A DNA stretch of 8,348 nt from Deltaproteobacteria bacterium (GTDB lineage Bacteria > Desulfobacterota > Desulfobaccia > Desulfobaccales > 0-14-0-80-60-11), in assembly GCA_023381945.1 (NCBI GenBank), contig JAMCQY010000410.1, positions 1 to 8,348 of the forward strand, given 5' to 3'. Positions 1 to 6,604 of the stretch are shown one piece after another; positions within the stretch are counted from its first letter, which is position 1; the number at the start of each line of letters is the position of its first letter. The notes beneath the pieces are model-generated. The model was not told the DNA's origin. It did not search any database and saw nothing but the letters and a program-made list of their open reading frames with translations. A program made the translations under genes and the position numbers.

Positions 1-633
1 CACCATCTCCGGGGGGTCCATCCCCGGAGGGACTTTAAGGTTACCCAGGCGGCGGACCTGCGCAATGTGACGGACCAGGATCCTTGCCCTCGCTGCCGCG
101 GTAAGCTCACCTTCTTGCGGGGCATCGAAGTAGGGCACATTTTCAAGCTGGGCCTCAAGTATTCCAAGGCTTTGAAGGCCGTCTACCTGGACCAGGAAGG
201 GGTCGAGCAATACATTTATATGGGTTGCTACGGCATCGGCGTGAGCCGCATCGTGGCTGCCGCCATCGAGCAGGGCAATGACGCTAACGGCATCATTTTC
301 CCCATGGCCCTGGCGCCGGTGCAGGTGGGCCTGATTCCCATTTCGCTCACGGACCAGGCGGTAAAAGATACGGTTTTTCACTTGCATGATGACTTGGAAG
401 CCGCCGGGATCGAGGTGCTGCTGGACGACCGGGACGAACGCCCCGGCGTAAAGTTCAAGGATTGCGATTTGCTGGGCATCCCGTTGAGAGTCGTCATCGG
501 CGCCAAAACCCTGGCGCAAGGCCAGGCGGAAGTTAAGGAGCGCCGGGCCAAAGAGCCGGAATTTGTGGCATTGGAAGGGTTGATGGAGAATCTTAAGGCG
601 CGGATCAGCGCGCAGATTGGCGGCAACTTGTAG
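1..633 (+). CDS. proS: Prolyl-tRNA synthetase, C-terminal part (5' end outside window)
   Basis: This cytoplasmic enzyme charges tRNA-Pro with proline using ATP. The frame is open from base 1, so about 210 residues of the C-terminus are visible; a full ProS is usually about 570 residues. The visible part begins in the region after the editing insertion (HPRRDF, then DLRNV). It continues with RGIEVGHIFKLG and KYSKALKA. Class II motif 3 follows at visible residues 75-83 (GCYGIGVSR, with the ATP-contacting arginine). The anticodon-binding domain covers about residues 106-205, including IEVLLDDRDERPGVKFKD and LLGIPLRVVIGAK. A CPRC pair at residues 29-32 may bind metal or may be a lineage trait. 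The gene ends in TAG at 631-633. The next gene on the same strand starts 99 bases later, beyond two dispersed repeats, so co-transcription with rel is possible but not shown. Identity is very secure from the ordered motifs. Confidence 0.96.
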   Translation, partial: HHLRGVHPRRDFKVTQAADLRNVTDQDPCPRCRGKLTFLRGIEVGHIFKLGLKYSKALKAVYLDQEGVEQYIYMGCYGIGVSRIVAAAIEQGNDANGIIFPMALAPVQVGLIPISLTDQAVKDTVFHLHDDLEAAGIEVLLDDRDERPGVKFKDCDLLGIPLRVVIGAKTLAQGQAEVKERRAKEPEFVALEGLMENLKARISAQIGGNL

Positions 634-659
634 CGCACCAGTCCGGCCGTGAAAAAAAA

Positions 660-713
660 CAGGCTGGAAGCCTGCGCTACCAAGGGCGGCCGGGGATGCC
701 CGCCCCACCAACT
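660..713. repeat. Two adjoining dispersed palindromic repeats (families A and B)
   Basis: Bases 660-681 hold CAGGCTGGAAGCCTG followed by CGCTACC, a small hairpin I call family A. Related copies occur at 4895, 4937, 6560 and 6913. Bases 682-713 hold a GC-rich palindrome, GGGCGG (684-689) pairing with CCGCCC (700-705). Read on the minus strand this matches the repeat starting at 4836 (GGTGGGGCGGGC, then TCCCCG), so family B is present in both orientations. The pair fills most of the gap between proS and rel. No T-run follows, so I do not call it a terminator, although the hairpins could stabilise the proS transcript end. Confidence 0.75.
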
Positions 714-732
714 AGAAACTACTCGAAACTAA

Positions 733-2886
733 ATGGCTAACCGCATCATCCGCCTCCAGAACATCGTCGAAGAGGTGCTCAAGCACCATCCGGAGGAGGA
801 TACTTCGCTCATCGAAAAGGCCTACGTCTTTTCGGCCAAGGCTCACGAGGGCCAACTGCGCCTGAGTGGGGAGCCTTACCTCTCCCACCCCCTGGAAGTC
901 GCCTATTTCCTGGCCCAGATGGGCCTGGGGCCGGTCACGGTGAGCGCCGGCCTGCTGCATGACACGGTGGAGGACTCTGCGGCTACCCTGGACGACCTGG
1001 AAGAGTATTTCGGCGATGAAGTGACGGACGTGGTCAACGGCGTCACTAAAATCGGCCAGCTCACTTTCGGCGACCGTCAGACCCAGCAGGCGGAATACAT
1101 CCGCAAGATGATCCTTTCCATGTCCCACGACATCCGGGTCCTGCTGGTGAAGCTGGCTGACCGGGTGCATAACATGCGCACCCTGGAGTACATGGAGGCC
1201 AACAAGCGCCGGCGCATCGCCCGGGAGACCCTGGAGATTTACGCCCCCCTGGCCGGCCGCCTGGGCATGTTCCGCCTCAAGGCGGAGCTCGAGGACCTGT
1301 CATTTTTTTATCTGGAGCCCGAGGCCTACCAGCAGCTACAGGAAGGACTAAGCCGCAAGCGCGGCGACCTGGAGAAGTATATCCAGGACATTTGCCAGCT
1401 CTTAAGGGAAAAGCTTGAAGAGAACCGCCTCAAGGGCGAAGTAAGCGGCCGGCTGAAGAACTACTACAGCATCTACCGCAAGCTCCAGGCCCAGCAGATC
1501 ACCCTGGACGAGCTTTACGACTTGCTGGCTTTCCGCATTATTGTGGATTCGGTGGCCGAGTGCTACGAAACCCTCGGGGTAATCCACGCCATCTTCCGGC
1601 CGGTGCCGGGCCGCCTCAAGGACTATATCGGCATGCCCAAGGCCAATATGTACCAGTCCATCCACACTACGGTGATCGGCCGTTTCGGGGAGCGTCTGGA
1701 GATTCAGATCCGCACCAGGGAGATGCACCGGGTGGCCGAAGAAGGCATCGCCGCCCACTGGAGCTATAAAGAGCGCCGGGCTTATCATGAAAAAGACGCC
1801 CAGCGCTTTTCCTGGCTCAAGCAGATGGTGGATTTGCAGAAGGAGTTGAAGAGCCCCGAGGAACTCCTGGAAGGGGTGCGGCTGGAGCTTTATCCCGAGG
1901 AAGTCTATGTCTTTACTCCCACCGGGGACGTCAAGGAGCTGCCCCGGGGGGCCACCCTGGTTGATTTTGCCTATGCCATTCACACCGAGGTGGGCAACCG
2001 CTGCACCGGAGCCAAGGTGAACGGCCGCATGCTGCCGCTGCGCACCGAACTGCAAAACGGCGACACCGTCGAGATCATCACTTCGCCGCACCATCACCCC
2101 AGCCGGGACTGGCTGCAATTCGTCAAGACCACCAAGGCCCGGCACAAGATCCGCGCCTGGCTCAAGGCTGCCGAACGGGAACAGAGCATCGCCCTGGGCA
2201 AGGAACTGCTGGAGCGGGAACTGCGCAAATCCGGGGCCAGCCTGCAAAAGCTGCTCAAAGAGGGGGATGAGTTGAGGCGGGTGACCTCTGAGTTCTCTTT
2301 CGTGGGCATTGATGACTTATTGGCTGCCATCGGCCACGGCAAGCTGTCTCCGGGGCAAATCACCGGCAAGCTCTTCCGGGTGCCCCAAGCACCGGAAGAA
2401 GTCCAGCCGGAAGCCGAGCGCAAAGAAAAACCCCCGGAGGCCGAAGGCAGCCTCAGGATTAAAGACCTGGACGACATGCTGGTGCGCCTGGCCAACTGCT
2501 GCCAGCCTATTCCGGGGGACGCCATCATGGGCTACATCACCCGGGGACAGGGAGTCACCATTCACCGGTCCGATTGTCCTTATCTCGCCAGCACCGAGTC
2601 TTTCCGCCATATCCCGGCGGAGTGGGACGGCGGCGGCGGCGGAAAGCTCTACCCGGTGAGGATTCAGGTGGTGTCGGTGGATAAGCCGGGCCTGCTGGCC
2701 GATATCACCAGCGCCCTGAAAAGCGCCGACGTCAATGTCACCAAAGCGGCGGTGGAGACCACGCAGGACCACAAAGGCATCGCCAAGTTCACCATTCAGG
2801 TGGCGGACCAGACGCACCTGGACAAAGTCTTCGGGTCTCTGAAGCGGCTGAAGGAAGTGATTTCGGTAAGGCGGCTGACAGGATAG
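733..2886 (+). CDS. rel: Bifunctional (p)ppGpp synthetase/hydrolase (RelA/SpoT family)
   Basis: The 717-residue protein has the full length and domain order of long RSH enzymes, which make and break the stringent-response alarmone (p)ppGpp in the cytoplasm. The N-terminal HD hydrolase has H52, the HDTVED motif (76-81) and LADRVHN (141-147), so it looks catalytically intact. The synthetase domain (about 240-345) has YYSIYRK, RLKD (294-297), YQSIHT (307-312) and EIQIRT (323-328). RLKD fits the RxKD signature of bifunctional enzymes; synthetase-only RelA has ExDD. The TGS domain (about 390-450) keeps H417, equivalent to the tRNA CCA-end contact. A Cys-rich zinc-finger-like segment has CC 589-590, H611 and C615, and an ACT domain covers about 640-714. 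The start is fixed: TAA at 730-732 lies in frame just before the ATG. No good Shine-Dalgarno is visible. Symbols rel, relA and spoT are all used for such genes. Confidence 0.97.
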   Translation: MANRIIRLQNIVEEVLKHHPEEDTSLIEKAYVFSAKAHEGQLRLSGEPYLSHPLEVAYFLAQMGLGPVTVSAGLLHDTVEDSAATLDDLEEYFGDEVTDVVNGVTKIGQLTFGDRQTQQAEYIRKMILSMSHDIRVLLVKLADRVHNMRTLEYMEANKRRRIARETLEIYAPLAGRLGMFRLKAELEDLSFFYLEPEAYQQLQEGLSRKRGDLEKYIQDICQLLREKLEENRLKGEVSGRLKNYYSIYRKLQAQQITLDELYDLLAFRIIVDSVAECYETLGVIHAIFRPVPGRLKDYIGMPKANMYQSIHTTVIGRFGERLEIQIRTREMHRVAEEGIAAHWSYKERRAYHEKDAQRFSWLKQMVDLQKELKSPEELLEGVRLELYPEEVYVFTPTGDVKELPRGATLVDFAYAIHTEVGNRCTGAKVNGRMLPLRTELQNGDTVEIITSPHHHPSRDWLQFVKTTKARHKIRAWLKAAEREQSIALGKELLERELRKSGASLQKLLKEGDELRRVTSEFSFVGIDDLLAAIGHGKLSPGQITGKLFRVPQAPEEVQPEAERKEKPPEAEGSLRIKDLDDMLVRLANCCQPIPGDAIMGYITRGQGVTIHRSDCPYLASTESFRHIPAEWDGGGGGKLYPVRIQVVSVDKPGLLADITSALKSADVNVTKAAVETTQDHKGIAKFTIQVADQTHLDKVFGSLKRLKEVISVRRLTG

Positions 2887-2908
2887 GGCAGAGGGTTAAC
2901 GAATAACC

Positions 2909-2937
2909 GTAGGGGCGACCCGCCGGGTCGCCCCTAC
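2909..2937. terminator. Perfect 13-bp palindrome between convergent rel and rpmB (dispersed repeat, probable terminator)
   Basis: GTAGGGGCGACCC (2909-2921) is the exact reverse complement of GGGTCGCCCCTAC (2925-2937), with a GCC loop. It lies between the 3' ends of rel (+) and rpmB (-), where a hairpin could end transcription from both sides. There is no T-run on either side, so it is not a classical intrinsic terminator. A second copy of the core (4963-4983) shows it belongs to a dispersed repeat family, here called C. Its last base is also part of the rpmB stop codon. Confidence 0.55.
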
Positions 2938-3128
2938 TAGGCCGGCTTCGATACTAGACCGGAACGCAAACAACGGGTGCAAACCCGGATGTAGCGGACG
3001 GTTCCCTGGCTGACGGCCCGGACTTTGCGCAGGTTGGGCTTCCAGCGGCGTTTGGTATGGTTGTTGGCGTGGCTGACGTTATGGCCGACCACGGGGCGCT
3101 TGCCGCAGATGTCACAGACGTAGGACAT
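2937..3128 (-). CDS. rpmB: 50S ribosomal protein L28
   Basis: This 63-residue basic protein is a component of the large ribosomal subunit. The start [27 protein letters not shown] is characteristic of bacterial L28. Two cysteine pairs, C5/C8 and C50/C53, make this the zinc-binding form. Length and composition fit the family. The start at 3126-3128 is supported by a strong Shine-Dalgarno, AAGGAGGA on the minus strand (core AGGAGG at 3135-3140), six bases from the ATG. The gene stands alone, convergent with rel and divergent from the metalloprotease gene. It is not followed by rpmG, its partner in many other bacteria. The stop codon overlaps the end of the palindrome at 2909-2937. Confidence 0.97.
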   Translation of the reverse strand: MSYVCDICGKRPVVGHNVSHANNHTKRRWKPNLRKVRAVSQGTVRYIRVCTRCLRSGLVSKPA

Positions 3129-3152
3129 GACGCATCCTCCTTAAACTTTTTA

Positions 3153-3180
3153 ACTATATAAAAATTGGCCCGGAATGCAA
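3153..3180 (-). promoter_or_regulatory. Candidate sigma-70 promoter for rpmB
   Basis: On the minus strand TTGCAT (3175-3180) is followed after 16 bases by TATAGT (3153-3158), which matches the -10 consensus at five of six positions. The expected start point would leave a leader of about 20 bases carrying the strong ribosome-binding site. The -35 match is poor, so this is a candidate only. The surrounding sequence (3141-3285) is AT-rich and serves as the divergent promoter region for rpmB and the metalloprotease gene. Confidence 0.4.
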
Positions 3181-3211
3181 GAGGGGGGAGGGGCGGTTAT
3201 CAGTTAGTAGT

Positions 3212-3241
3212 TTGCACTTATCAGCAAAAACCAAGTAAAAT
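3212..3241 (+). promoter_or_regulatory. Weak candidate promoter for the metalloprotease gene
   Basis: TTGCAC (3212-3217) and TAAAAT (3236-3241) are separated by 18 bases, upstream of the 3330 start. A seven-base direct repeat TTATCAG at 3197-3203 and 3218-3224, 21 bases apart, surrounds the -35 element and could be an operator. A second possible -10 is TATAAA at 3260-3265. All of this is pattern matching in AT-rich sequence. Confidence 0.2.
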
Positions 3242-3288
3242 CACCAAGATAAACTAATTATAAATAATTGCTTTTATGAAAATGGAGA

Positions 3289-3306
3289 GCAGGCGCCCTC
3301 GCCTGC
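3289..3306. repeat. Small palindromic repeat in the metalloprotease gene leader
   Basis: GCAGGCG (3289-3295) pairs with CGCCTGC (3300-3306) around a four-base CCCT loop. It resembles the other GC-rich intergenic hairpins in this window. It lies just before the preferred start at 3330. Its presence argues against starts at 3276 or 3282, which would translate the repeat as protein. Confidence 0.5.
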
Positions 3307-3329
3307 GCCAGCTAAAGCTTGGGGAAAAA

Positions 3330-4241
3330 ATGAGCTTCATCAAGTCGAGATATGTTTGGGGTACAACCCTGATTTTATCCCTGCTCCTGGCGGTGGCTGG
3401 GGTTGCCTCGGCCAAAGACCTGCCCCCCCAGGAAGAGATGGCCCTGTTCTCTCACGGCGATCTGGGGAAGGTGGACCTTTCCCCCAAGAAAGTCGAATTG
3501 GAGATTTTCGTCTCCCCCAGCCCGGAGCTGGCCGCCTGCCGGCGCATGATCGCCCAGGTCCAGGACCAGATTCAGCAGTTCTACCACCGCCTGGGGGTTT
3601 ACCTGGTTTATGTTCCCGCCGGTCCCATCCCCGGGCCTTTGGCCCCGGCCCAGCGCCTCAGGATGGAGCTGCTCAGCGATAAAGAATGGCTGGATAAAAG
3701 CTTCAAGGCCTTCGAAGTCGCGCCGCCGCTCAGGCTGCGCTTCCTCCAGGTCTGCCGGGACAAATGCGGCTATTCCCACCTGCCGTTGTCTACGACCCAT
3801 ATCTCCTTTAAACGCTTCGAGCAGGCCCAGTTCAGTCCCGACCTCAAGGACGAGTTCCTGAACCGCAACTGGCTGGCCAACCTGCTGATCCACGAGCTGG
3901 GGCACCTGCTGGGCCTCTATCACGCCCATGAATTCACCAACGACCCCATCCCGGTGCGCCTGCCGGACCGCACCCCCAATTTTATGAGCCAGAAGATCGC
4001 CTTCAAGAGGACCATGGGCTTCGTGGAATTCCAGCGCCTGCTGATCCACAGCTACCTATCCAAAGGTAAAGTTTTCCAGCAATACCAGGCGGTCAACTTC
4101 GACCCTTTGCGTTACCTGGAACTGGTGAAAGCCGCCAACAACTACAGGGAGCCGTTGCCCAAGGTCAACAAAATGGCCCAGCGGGTCATGAAGGGCAATA
4201 GTCCCAAGACTTTTGATGATGAAGAGGAGGAGGAGGATTGA
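3330..4241 (+). CDS. Secreted zinc metalloprotease, metzincin-like (HExxHxxGxxH)
   Basis: The predicted 303-residue protein has a Sec signal peptide: basic N-terminus (K5, R7), hydrophobic core about 12-26, and VASA ending at residue 28 as the cleavage site. The mature part is about 275 residues. Zinc site HELGHLLGLYH at 188-198 gives ligands H188, H192 and H198 with catalytic E189. NFMS follows, with M219 placed as the metzincin Met-turn. Cysteines at 70, 142 and 146 could form a disulfide. The C-terminus is very acidic (residues 296-303, nearly all D/E). I do not recognise a named family, and the substrate is unknown; the likely location is periplasm or outside the cell. I chose 3330 over 3276 because it gives a clean signal peptide and has GGGGA five bases upstream, whereas the extra 18 residues are encoded by a palindromic repeat. 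Neighbours give no functional hint. Confidence 0.85.
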   Translation: MSFIKSRYVWGTTLILSLLLAVAGVASAKDLPPQEEMALFSHGDLGKVDLSPKKVELEIFVSPSPELAACRRMIAQVQDQIQQFYHRLGVYLVYVPAGPIPGPLAPAQRLRMELLSDKEWLDKSFKAFEVAPPLRLRFLQVCRDKCGYSHLPLSTTHISFKRFEQAQFSPDLKDEFLNRNWLANLLIHELGHLLGLYHAHEFTNDPIPVRLPDRTPNFMSQKIAFKRTMGFVEFQRLLIHSYLSKGKVFQQYQAVNFDPLRYLELVKAANNYREPLPKVNKMAQRVMKGNSPKTFDDEEEEED

Positions 4242-4296
4242 AAAGAGGGTCAGGTATTAGGGATTAGGGTTAGGATTTTTTGAGAACGAAATGATC

Positions 4297-4720
4297 CTAG
4301 GGTTTCTTTTCACAATTTTTCTTAACTTCTCTTACGAATCTCGACCAATCTCCTTCTGAGTCCAGGAAGAAGGCTAACTTTTTTCCAAAGGTAGATTCGG
4401 TTTCCGATCGGTAACGGTTATAAGACTCACTCCTTGTTAAATAACAATATATCCATCCTTTTTCTTCAACTTTAGTTTTATATTCAGTATACTTTTTAGC
4501 ATCATCACCGAAAGAGCCCAGGGCTTTTATTTCAATTGCTAATCTCCCAACTAATAAGTCAATTTTGGCTCTTCCATAGAGAGGTACCTGTTCTTTTATT
4601 AATGGAGAAAGTCGCTTTCGGTTCCCTTCCCTCTGCAATAGGCAAAGAAGCAAGCAATTGACGGGCAGCAATTAAATTTTCCTGATAAATCTTTTCAATT
4701 GTTCGTTCATTGTATTTCAT
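4297..4720 (-). pseudogene. Frameshifted small PD-(D/E)XK nuclease-like gene, AT-rich
   Basis: Two overlapping minus-strand frames make one protein if a single base is removed from the run GAGGGAAGGGAA near 4620-4636. The first part begins MKYNERTIEKIYQENLIAAR at ATG 4718-4720. The second continues NRKRLSPLIKEQVPLYGRAKIDLL and runs to the TAG at 4297-4299. The repaired protein would be about 140 residues. D (codon 4558-4560), then E and K in EIK (4531-4533 and 4525-4527), give a D-x8-E-x-K pattern typical of PD-(D/E)XK nuclease folds. The rest is charged and aromatic and looks like a real protein. Base composition is far more AT-rich than its neighbours (4441-4500 has 14 G/C in 60), which suggests transfer. 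The break could be a true mutation or a sequencing error in a purine run. No clear ribosome-binding site precedes the ATG. Function is only a fold-level guess. Confidence 0.62.
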
Positions 4721-4835
4721 AATAAATTCAGTTAAGCAGGGTGTGCAATTTTCGCATCCTGCTCTCGTTTTATGATTGTAACGGCCCCTCGCAAGCCGCC
4801 CATATTTTTTTAAAAAAAGGAAAATGTTCCTTTCA

Positions 4836-5012
4836 TTGGTGGGGCGGGCGTCCCCGCCCGCCGCTTTGGCGCGCAATGCGCACCCCACACGGCGCAGGCT
4901 GGAAAGCCTGTGCTACCGCCAGAAACACAATCACCACAGGCTGGAAGCCTGACCTGCCAACAGGGCGACCCGGCGGGTCGCCCCTACGGGCGGACACCCG
5001 GGTCCGCCCCTA
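4836..5012. repeat. Cluster of five short palindromic repeats
   Basis: The 300 bases between the nuclease pseudogene and the purH-like gene hold no gene that I can support. The first part (4721-4835) is AT-rich. The rest is nearly all palindromes: 4843-4862 (8-bp stem GGCGGGCG, loop TCCC, family B); 4895-4910 (CAGGCT/AGCCTG, loop GGAA, family A, followed by TGCTACC); 4937-4951 (family A again); 4963-4983 (GGGCGACCC/GGGTCGCCC, loop GGC, family C); and 4988-5009 (GGGCGGAC/GTCCGCCC, family D). Families C and D both end in CCCCTAC. Nothing here encodes an element with its own transposase. The block could act as a transcription end for the purH-like gene (-), whose stop codon is at 5021-5023. Confidence 0.75.
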
Positions 5013-5020
5013 CGACAAAA

Positions 5021-6310
5021 TTAGTGTTTAAAGCACCGCTGCCCGGTGAAGACCATGGCCACCGAGGGGTCGGCTTCGTTGCAGGCCTCGATGACCTCGT
5101 AGTCCCGCACCGAGCCGCCGGCGTGGGCCACCGCGGTGATGCCCTGGCGGATGCCGACGTCCACCCCGTCGCGGAAGGGGAAGAAGGCGTCGGAGATCAT
5201 CACTGCGCCGATAAGCCCGCCCTTGGCCTCCTGGGCGGCCACGTCAATGTCGGTCTGGTCGGAAGAATCCCGCTTAGCCTGCAAGATCTCCAGTTCCAGT
5301 TGTTTATAGGGAATACCGAAGCGCTTGAAGCACAGGGCGTCGGCGTATTTGGTGTAGGCCTTGAAAATGGCGATTTCGGCCACTCCCACCCGGTCCTGCT
5401 CGCCGGTGCCGATGCCTACGGTGCAGCCGTCTTTGACGAAAATCACCGAGTTGGAGGTGATGCCCTGCTCCACCCACCAGCCGAAGAGCAGGTCGTCGTA
5501 TTCCCGGTCGGTGGGTTCCCGCAGGCAGCGGTGCTCCTTGCCCTGGTGCACGGCTACGGCAGGCTTGAAATCCTCTATTTTCAGGATGGCGTTCAGGGGG
5601 GACTGCTGGACGATGAGGCCGCCGTCGATCAGGGCCTTGAACTCCAGGGTGCGGGCGTGAATGAGATGCTGGAGCTTGCCGAAGTTGGGGACCTTAATGA
5701 TGCGCAGGTCTTTTTTCTTTTTCAGAATATCCAGCGTCCCGGCCTCGAAGTCCGGGGCGGCCACCACTTCCAGATAATTTTTGGCCACCAGTTCCGCGGT
5801 GGTTTTATCCAAAGGCCGGTTGAACACCGCGCAGCCTCCGAAAGCGGCGATGCGGTCGGCCATATTGGCTTTATCGTAGGCTTCGGCCAGGGACGCGGCC
5901 CAGGCAGCGCCGCAGGGGTTGTTGTGTTTCAGGATCACCGCGGCGGGTTTGGACTGCAAGTATTTGATGATATTGAGGCCGTTATCCAGGTCGGTGAGGT
6001 TGGTCTTGCCGGGATGCTTCCCCGCCTGGACCATGGCCGCTTCGTCAATGGCGCTGGTAAGGCCGGCGCCCGGGTCGAGGAAGTGGCAGCCGCCCAGGGT
6101 GAGGTTGCCGCCCGCCAATTCATAAAGAGCAGCTTCCTGGCCGGGGTTCTCGCCGTAGCGCAGCCCCATTTCGATGACCTCGCCCTTGGAGTCGGGCAAC
6201 TTCCAGGTGCGTTTGCGGTAGACCAGCTTCTGATCGCCAAAGGTGATGGTCATCTCCGGGGGAAAATGGTCCGCCATTACGGTGCGGTACATGGCCTTGA
6301 TATCGCTCAT
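5021..6310 (-). CDS. purH: Stand-alone AICAR formyltransferase (PurH transformylase domain only)
   Basis: The 429-residue protein transfers a formyl group from 10-formyl-tetrahydrofolate to AICAR, giving FAICAR, the penultimate step of purine synthesis. Family marks are RYGENPGQEAALY (51-63), KHNNPCG (128-134, with the catalytic Lys-His), AFGG (156-159), TGEQDRVGVAEIA (302-314), DAFFPFRDGVD (374-384) and the C-terminal RCFKH. Usual PurH is about 520 residues, with an N-terminal MGS-like IMP cyclohydrolase domain of about 200. That domain is absent, and no such frame lies upstream, so IMP cyclohydrolase must be encoded elsewhere. NPGQ replaces the more usual NPHQ. The start at 6308-6310 is supported by AGGAGA (6316-6321), five bases upstream. 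The gene is transcribed alone, away from the small genes at 6605 onward. A long open frame on the opposite strand (4910-6400) is its shadow. Confidence 0.93.
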   Translation of the reverse strand: MSDIKAMYRTVMADHFPPEMTITFGDQKLVYRKRTWKLPDSKGEVIEMGLRYGENPGQEAALYELAGGNLTLGGCHFLDPGAGLTSAIDEAAMVQAGKHPGKTNLTDLDNGLNIIKYLQSKPAAVILKHNNPCGAAWAASLAEAYDKANMADRIAAFGGCAVFNRPLDKTTAELVAKNYLEVVAAPDFEAGTLDILKKKKDLRIIKVPNFGKLQHLIHARTLEFKALIDGGLIVQQSPLNAILKIEDFKPAVAVHQGKEHRCLREPTDREYDDLLFGWWVEQGITSNSVIFVKDGCTVGIGTGEQDRVGVAEIAIFKAYTKYADALCFKRFGIPYKQLELEILQAKRDSSDQTDIDVAAQEAKGGLIGAVMISDAFFPFRDGVDVGIRQGITAVAHAGGSVRDYEVIEACNEADPSVAMVFTGQRCFKH

Positions 6311-6341
6311 GAGGTTCTCCTAAGGCAGGATTTGAAACCAT

Positions 6342-6371
6342 ATAATAAGCATGACCAGCCTGCCTTGACAA
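6342..6371 (-). promoter_or_regulatory. Candidate promoter for the AICAR formyltransferase gene
   Basis: On the minus strand TTGTCA (6366-6371) is followed after 18 bases by TATTAT (6342-6347). Each hexamer matches the sigma-70 consensus well (four and five of six). The start point would be near 6335, leaving a leader of about 25 bases with the AGGAGA ribosome-binding site at 6316-6321. I see no PurR-type operator or riboswitch in the leader. Confidence 0.45.
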
Positions 6372-6486
6372 GCGACTTTCCGTCCAAGATGATAAATTGA
6401 CAGGGGCCGGTGGTAATGCTAATATTTCAGGTAAGTTGGCCGTTGATAACGGCGTTAGCCTTTAAGGCAAACTGAAAACGGAAAAC

Positions 6487-6601
6487 CGTATGAGCCTCTT
6501 GCAAAATTCATTTAGAGAAGGAAGAATCTTCTTAATTGCCGGATAATTCCCTGGTGGCACAGGCTGAAGCCTGCGGCTGCATTTTGCGAGAGGCTCCGTA
6601 T
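6487..6601. mobile_element. MITE-like element with 16-bp inverted ends and 5-bp target duplication
   Basis: GAGCCTCTTGCAAAAT (6492-6507) and ATTTTGCGAGAGGCTC (6581-6596) are inverted repeats with one mismatch in 16. They bound a 105-bp unit. CGTAT lies immediately outside both ends (6487-6491 and 6597-6601), as expected for a target-site duplication. The inside has no coding capacity; it holds GAAGA-A-TCTTC (6521-6531) and a family A palindrome (CAGGCTGAAGCCTG, 6560-6573). The empty site would read CCGTATTTAATGG, joining directly to the start of the next gene. This fits a non-autonomous element moved by a transposase encoded elsewhere. The other possibility, a long attenuator stem, does not explain the flanking direct repeat. 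The rest of the gap between the divergent genes (6372-6486) has only small inverted repeats, such as ACGG-AAAA-CCGT at 6478-6489. Confidence 0.72.
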
Positions 6602-6604
6602 TTA

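Noticed and set aside
1402..2247. Minus-strand open frame inside rel
   Set aside because: It lies wholly opposite conserved Rel domains and has no recognisable motif, so it is treated as a shadow frame.
3276..3329. Earlier start for the metalloprotease gene (ATG 3276 or 3282)
   Set aside because: It would add residues encoded by a palindromic repeat and bury the signal peptide, and no ribosome-binding site precedes it.
3375..4049. Minus-strand open frame opposite the metalloprotease gene
   Set aside because: The metzincin motif and signal peptide prove the plus-strand reading, and this frame looks like a codon-bias shadow.
4252..4276. Telomere-like TTAGGG repeats after the metalloprotease gene
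   Set aside because: Only two or three imperfect units of a GGATTAGGGTTAGG type are present in a bacterial intergenic gap, with no further structure. This is probably a short simple repeat.
4721..4888. In-frame upstream extension of the nuclease pseudogene, including a CENCTPC cysteine cluster
   Set aside because: The extension runs into the palindromic repeat at 4836-4863, and there is no ATG between the repeat and 4720. The cysteine cluster is probably chance, though a longer native protein cannot be fully excluded.
4910..6400. Long plus-strand open frame opposite the AICAR formyltransferase gene
   Set aside because: Its translation is low-complexity in Gly, Val and Ala with no recognisable motif. 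The opposite strand carries a clear enzyme with a ribosome-binding site. It is an antisense shadow of GC-rich coding sequence.
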